From assembly GCA_002709295.1 (NCBI GenBank), contig PAQL01000012.1, positions 66,936 through 130,935 on the forward strand: a DNA stretch of 64,000 nucleotides, read 5' to 3'. The notes under the pieces were generated by a model. That model was not told the origin of the DNA. It ran no database searches and saw nothing but the letters and a program-made list of their open reading frames with translations. This document shows positions 60,879 to 64,000 of the stretch, in pieces. The position numbers were made by a program, and so were the translations under genes. Position 1 is the stretch's first letter, and each line of letters starts with the position of its first letter. Origin of the DNA: Phycisphaerae bacterium (GTDB lineage Bacteria > Planctomycetota > Phycisphaerae > Phycisphaerales > SM1A02).

Positions 60879-61595
60879 ATGACCGACCCGACCAGACTCA
60901 CGACACGCCTGGCCGCCTACGGTGCCGTGGCCATGGGTGGCGGAGCCGCCACCGCCGACATCCATGTCTACGAAGGCCCGCCCATCGATCTCGACGGGGT
61001 CCCGGTCGAACTCGCCCTCGACGGTCTGTCCTTCGAGTTCAATCACACGTTCACGACCTTCACCAACCAGTTCCAATCCAGCTTCTCCTCCTGCTGCAGC
61101 TACTCCACGACCTCCATGGGCGGAACGTTCTGCAACTTCGCGACGTGGAACGTGAACGCCCAGGGCACGTTCGCGTTGAGCATGAACATCAGTTGCGGAA
61201 CCGAACTGAACAACATCGGGTTCCTGAATCTCGGGGATCCGGTCGATGGAGTCGGATGCGCGGACCAGTCCTCCATCTGCTACTCGAACTTCAACTACTG
61301 GCAGAACTGCACGAATTCCTCCAGCAACCAGACCTCGAACTGTGGTGAGGAAGTCGACCTCTACGTCGGCTTCACCGTCCAGAACGGCAAGAGCGAGCTC
61401 AACGGTTGGATGAGGATCGAAGGCTCCAACGACGAACTCGCGATCACTCGCTGGGCCTTCGAGGACGATGGTGGACCGATCGCCGTCGGGGAGGAATCAC
61501 CCCCGCCACCCTGCGACGCCGACATCAACAAGGACGGGAAGGTCGACGCAGCCGACCTCGGATTGCTGATCGCGGCCTGGGGCGACTGCCCCTGA
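60879..61595 (+). CDS. Secreted Cys-rich protein with C-terminal calcium repeat
   Basis: This 238-residue protein has a signal peptide (1 to about 25), a Cys-, Ser-, Asn- and aromatic-rich central part (about 70-165) with SSFSSCCSYSTTSMGGTFC and CYSNFNYWQNCTNSSS, a beta-rich piece (YVGFTVQNGKSELNGWMRIEG) and one dockerin-like repeat at the very end (INKDGKVDAADLGLLIAAWG). Not recognised beyond the repeat. ATG 60879 is preferred over 60867 because GGAGAG lies 5 nt upstream. Confidence 0.7.
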   Translation: MTDPTRLTTRLAAYGAVAMGGGAATADIHVYEGPPIDLDGVPVELALDGLSFEFNHTFTTFTNQFQSSFSSCCSYSTTSMGGTFCNFATWNVNAQGTFALSMNISCGTELNNIGFLNLGDPVDGVGCADQSSICYSNFNYWQNCTNSSSNQTSNCGEEVDLYVGFTVQNGKSELNGWMRIEGSNDELAITRWAFEDDGGPIAVGEESPPPPCDADINKDGKVDAADLGLLIAAWGDCP

Positions 61596-61623
61596 TCCGA
61601 TTCCGGAAGCTGCGAGCACCCAC

Positions 61624-61650
61624 CAGTCCGGCCCGATGGCCGGACTGTTT
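61624..61650 (+). terminator. Terminator after the Cys-rich protein gene
   Basis: A 10-bp perfect stem (CAGTCCGGCC / GGCCGGACTG) with a CGAT loop, followed by TTTCCC, lies 28 nt after the stop. Confidence 0.7.
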
Positions 61651-61770
61651 CCCAAGCGCCGCCGGGATCGAGGGGATGAAGACCGCACGTTCCTCCCCCC
61701 ATCGTGGCCGACAACCGGGACGGGATGTCGCTGGGAGCCGATTTCGCAGTGGATTCCAGACCCCGGTGGT

Positions 61771-61798
61771 TTGACACCCGGGGCCGGCAGGCTACTAT
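61771..61798 (+). promoter_or_regulatory. Near-consensus promoter of the merC-like gene
   Basis: Consensus TTGACA (61771-61776), 16 nt, then TACTAT (61793-61798). It lies 44 nt before the ATG at 61843. Confidence 0.75.
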
Positions 61799-61817
61799 TG
61801 ACATCCTTCTGCCAATA
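61796..61817. promoter_or_regulatory. Candidate operator overlapping the merC -10
   Basis: TATTG-N12-CAATA is an exact inverted repeat that covers the end of the -10 and the expected transcription start. Its position suits a repressor, possibly a metal-responsive one; that is inferred. Confidence 0.4.
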
Positions 61818-61842
61818 AGGGTGCCGCGAATCCGCGACCCCG

Positions 61843-62757
61843 ATGACCCAGGAAGCCGAGAGCCATCCGCCCATGTCTCAGATGACTGTCATTGGTCCCG
61901 ACCTGCCCCTTCCGAGATCGCAGGCCTATCGCGACTGGCTCGGAGTCGGCGCCTCGGTGCTGTGCGCCATTCACTGCGCCGCCATGCCCTTCGTCATCGG
62001 GTTCCTCCCCCTGCTCGGCCTGAGCTTCCTGGCCGATCCCGCCTTCCACAAGTGGATGGTCGGCGTCTGCCTCGTGCTCGCACTTCTCGCCTTCGTCCCG
62101 GGATGGCGTCGCCATCATCGATGGGCGCCCACGCTGATCGGACTCGGCGGGCTCGGCCTCATCTCGCTGGCCGCCTTCGCAGGCCCCGAGGAATGCTGCC
62201 CCACCCCTTGCGCCACCACGACCTCCAGCGAGACGACGCTGATGTCGGTCGCGGGACCCGGTGAGAATCCCGGCCCGGCCGGTGGCGCCGCCCCCTGTGC
62301 CTCGTCGTGCTGCGAGACCGAGACGGCTGCTGCCGATGCCGGCGATGGTGAAGAGGCCGCCTGCGTCGCCTCATGCTGTTCGACGACGACCGAAACGACG
62401 GTCGTCGCCGTCGAGGAGACGTCCGTCCCCGCGGACAGTGACGAGGAATCGGCCTGTGCCGCCGCCTGCTGTGCCACCGAGTCCACGATCATCCCCGCCG
62501 AGCCGGCCGTGGCGACCGTGGCGGTGGCCGAGGAGACCTCGTGCAGCGCCGGCTGCTGCCCGGAAGAGGGCGACTCGGTCGTGCTCGCCGGATCCGGCGG
62601 ATTCCTCGACAGCGATTTCATGGCCCTGGTCTGGCTCTGGATGACTCCCATCGGCGGTGTGATCCTGGTGGTCGCCCATCTCACCAACCACCGACTGAGC
62701 GCCCATTGCAAGGCCGCCTGCTGCTCGAGCGACCGCGACCCGCAGGCCGCGAGCTGA
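61843..62757 (+). CDS. MerC-domain membrane protein with a reiterated CxxxCC insert
   Basis: This 304-residue protein has the MerC signature GASVLCAIHCAAMPF (Cys41, Cys45) and four or five helices (about 35-64, 71-88, 97-114, 259-281). Between the third and last helical parts is a 140-residue insert (about 116-255) with CCPTPC (118-123) and CxxxCC at 152, 174, 205 and 234; a further CKAACC ends the protein (289-294). MerC proteins carry mercury or other soft metals across the inner membrane; metal specificity is unknown. ATGs at 61873 and 61882 are alternatives. Confidence 0.82.
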   Translation: MTQEAESHPPMSQMTVIGPDLPLPRSQAYRDWLGVGASVLCAIHCAAMPFVIGFLPLLGLSFLADPAFHKWMVGVCLVLALLAFVPGWRRHHRWAPTLIGLGGLGLISLAAFAGPEECCPTPCATTTSSETTLMSVAGPGENPGPAGGAAPCASSCCETETAAADAGDGEEAACVASCCSTTTETTVVAVEETSVPADSDEESACAAACCATESTIIPAEPAVATVAVAEETSCSAGCCPEEGDSVVLAGSGGFLDSDFMALVWLWMTPIGGVILVVAHLTNHRLSAHCKAACCSSDRDPQAAS

Positions 62758-62795
62758 CCTGACGCGAGACATCCCGGATGGCCGGGGATGCACCA

Positions 62796-63989
62796 ATGAA
62801 CCTCGACTGGTTGATCATCGGAGGCGGCGTGCACGGCGTGCACATCGCCACCCGTCTCATCGTGGACGCCGAAGTACCCGCCGAACGACTCGGAATCGTC
62901 GATCCCGGCCGGCATCTCCTCGAGCGATGGCAGGACTGCACCGCCACGACCGGCATGACCCACCTCCGGTCACCATCGGTCCATCATCTCGACATCGAAC
63001 CGATGGCCCTGCAGAAGTTCGCCGGGAATCGAAGACGACGAGGCAAGGGGCTCTTCGCGGCTCCGTTCGAGAGACCCAGCCTGAAACTCTTCAACGCCCA
63101 CTGCGAGAGTCTGACGAGGGATCTCGGTCTCGAAGAGCGTCAGATCAGATGTCGGGCCGAGACCTGCTCACCCGACGACGAGGGCGTCACCGTGGTCCTC
63201 TCCGACGGACGAACCGTCCGTGCCCGGTCCGTCGTGCTCGCGATGGGGGCGGGTGATCAGCCGCTCCGGCCCGAATGGATCCCTGATGATCACCCCGGGG
63301 TGCATCATGTCTTCGAACGGGGATTCTCGTCCTGGCCGTCAACGGACGAGACGACTCTCCTGGTCGGCGGCGGCATCTCCGCCGGCCATGTGGCCCTGCG
63401 TCTGGTCGCCGAAGGTCATCGAATCCACCTCATCTCACGCCATGCGATCCGCGAACATCGATTCGACAGCGATCCCGGCTGGCTCGGCCCGAAGTACACC
63501 GCCGACTTCCACCGGGAGCCGGATCACGACCGTCGCCGCCAGGTGATCACTCGGGCGAGAAACCGAGGATCCATGCCCCCGGAGATGGGCCGGGCCGTTC
63601 GACGTGCGATCTCCCGTGGCGACATCCAATGGCATGAGGGCGAGGTAGTCGACTTCGCCGACCGGGCCGGGCGGATCTCGATCCGCACGAATGCCGGATC
63701 CGATCTGACCGTCGACCGCATCCTGCTCGCCACCGGATTCGCCAGCCGTCGTCCGGGCGGATCGATGATCGACGAACTCGTCAGATCGGCATCACTGCCC
63801 TGTGCCAGCTGCGGATATCCGATCGTCGATCACGCTCTTCGCTGGCATCCGAGGATCCACGTCTCCGGTCCGCTCGCCGAACTGGAACTCGGCCCCGTGT
63901 CGAGAAACATCGCCGGAGCCCGACGAGCGGGAGACCGGATCGTGGCCGCGGCACGCGAGAGTCACGAGGCCATGAGGTCGGCCGGATAG
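62796..63989 (+). CDS. FAD/NAD(P)-dependent oxidoreductase
   Basis: This 397-residue flavoprotein has an N-terminal FAD-binding GGGVHGVHIATRL motif, a second dinucleotide motif TTLLVGGGISAGHVALRL (about 190-207) and ATGFASRRPG (about 310), the arrangement of flavin monooxygenase-like and YdhS-type enzymes related to lysine/ornithine hydroxylases. The substrate is unknown. It follows merC by 38 nt; the gap holds an imperfect hairpin (CATCCCGG / CCGGGGATG, 62770-62790). GGGGATG lies 5 nt before ATG 62796; ATG 62778 is possible. The remaining 11 bases of the window hold nothing. Confidence 0.8.
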   Translation: MNLDWLIIGGGVHGVHIATRLIVDAEVPAERLGIVDPGRHLLERWQDCTATTGMTHLRSPSVHHLDIEPMALQKFAGNRRRRGKGLFAAPFERPSLKLFNAHCESLTRDLGLEERQIRCRAETCSPDDEGVTVVLSDGRTVRARSVVLAMGAGDQPLRPEWIPDDHPGVHHVFERGFSSWPSTDETTLLVGGGISAGHVALRLVAEGHRIHLISRHAIREHRFDSDPGWLGPKYTADFHREPDHDRRRQVITRARNRGSMPPEMGRAVRRAISRGDIQWHEGEVVDFADRAGRISIRTNAGSDLTVDRILLATGFASRRPGGSMIDELVRSASLPCASCGYPIVDHALRWHPRIHVSGPLAELELGPVSRNIAGARRAGDRIVAAARESHEAMRSAG

Positions 63990-64000
63990 AGCCTGACCAT

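Overview
This G+C-rich window is most likely from a marine or soil planctomycete, probably a relative of the class Phycisphaerae. The evidence is family content: an N-terminal c-type haem domain followed by DUF1549/DUF1553 and a DUF1501 partner; a DUF2231/cytochrome/leucine-rich-repeat protein; a DUF1559-like type II prepilin-like protein; secreted enzymes carrying the short GLLLAxWG-type paired calcium repeats found in many Phycisphaerae; GYF_2 membrane proteins; and sialidase/DUF1080 and S9 peptidase genes. No phage, IS element, CRISPR array or replication origin was seen. The window looks like ordinary chromosome, with about 57 protein genes and 4 tRNA genes.

Layout. 1-7.6 kb: the end of a PP2C/SpoIIE-type phosphatase gene, riboflavin synthase, a beta-propeller protein with purH, a lone nuoC, a saccharopine-dehydrogenase-like gene, and a DUF805 membrane protein. 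6.5-9.5 kb: a nuclease-fold-like orphan, tRNA-Arg and a umuDC operon. 9.5-14 kb: membrane and cytochrome proteins of unknown role. 14-21 kb: a secreted M28 peptidase, an NMT1-type ABC importer operon with dinB behind it, and a SirB1-like protein. 21-29 kb: a prepilin-like protein, a secreted carboxypeptidase, and the DUF1549/DUF1553-DUF1501 pair. 28.5-38 kb: paired SMR transporters, a glycine-rich RRM protein, an S9 peptidase, a sialidase/DUF1080 fusion, a metallophosphatase and a lipoprotein nuclease/phosphatase, then tRNA-Ser and tRNA-Pro. 38-46 kb: marC, truB, lspA, a histone-tail DksA-like protein, accA, proC and an ABC-2 exporter. 46-55 kb: a multidomain GH9 cellulase, a UbiD decarboxylase with a coupled zinc-ribbon membrane protein, MltA, an SGNH-like protein without catalytic residues, and tatA. 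55-64 kb: a DUF2868/DUF3482 GTPase pair, tRNA-Val with a strong promoter and terminator, a 59-bp tandem repeat, a PsiD-like decarboxylase, a Cys-rich secreted protein, and a MerC protein with repeated CxxxCC motifs followed by a flavoprotein gene.

Gene cooperation visible from spacing: umuD-umuC; ATPase-permease-binding protein-dinB; DUF1549-DUF1501; propeller-SMR-SMR (overlapping); ABC-2 ATPase-permease (overlapping); ubiD-zinc ribbon (4-bp overlap); DUF2868-DUF3482 (4-bp overlap); merC-flavoprotein (short gap).

The most interesting signals are three. Ten genes have a TAnnnT box 6-8 nt upstream of the start codon, which suggests leaderless transcripts. The MerC protein has a reiterated CxxxCC insert behind a near-consensus promoter that carries an inverted repeat. 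The DksA-like protein has a long histone-H1-like lysine tail and has lost most of its zinc cysteines. All functions are inferred by reading the translated sequence; no database search was run.
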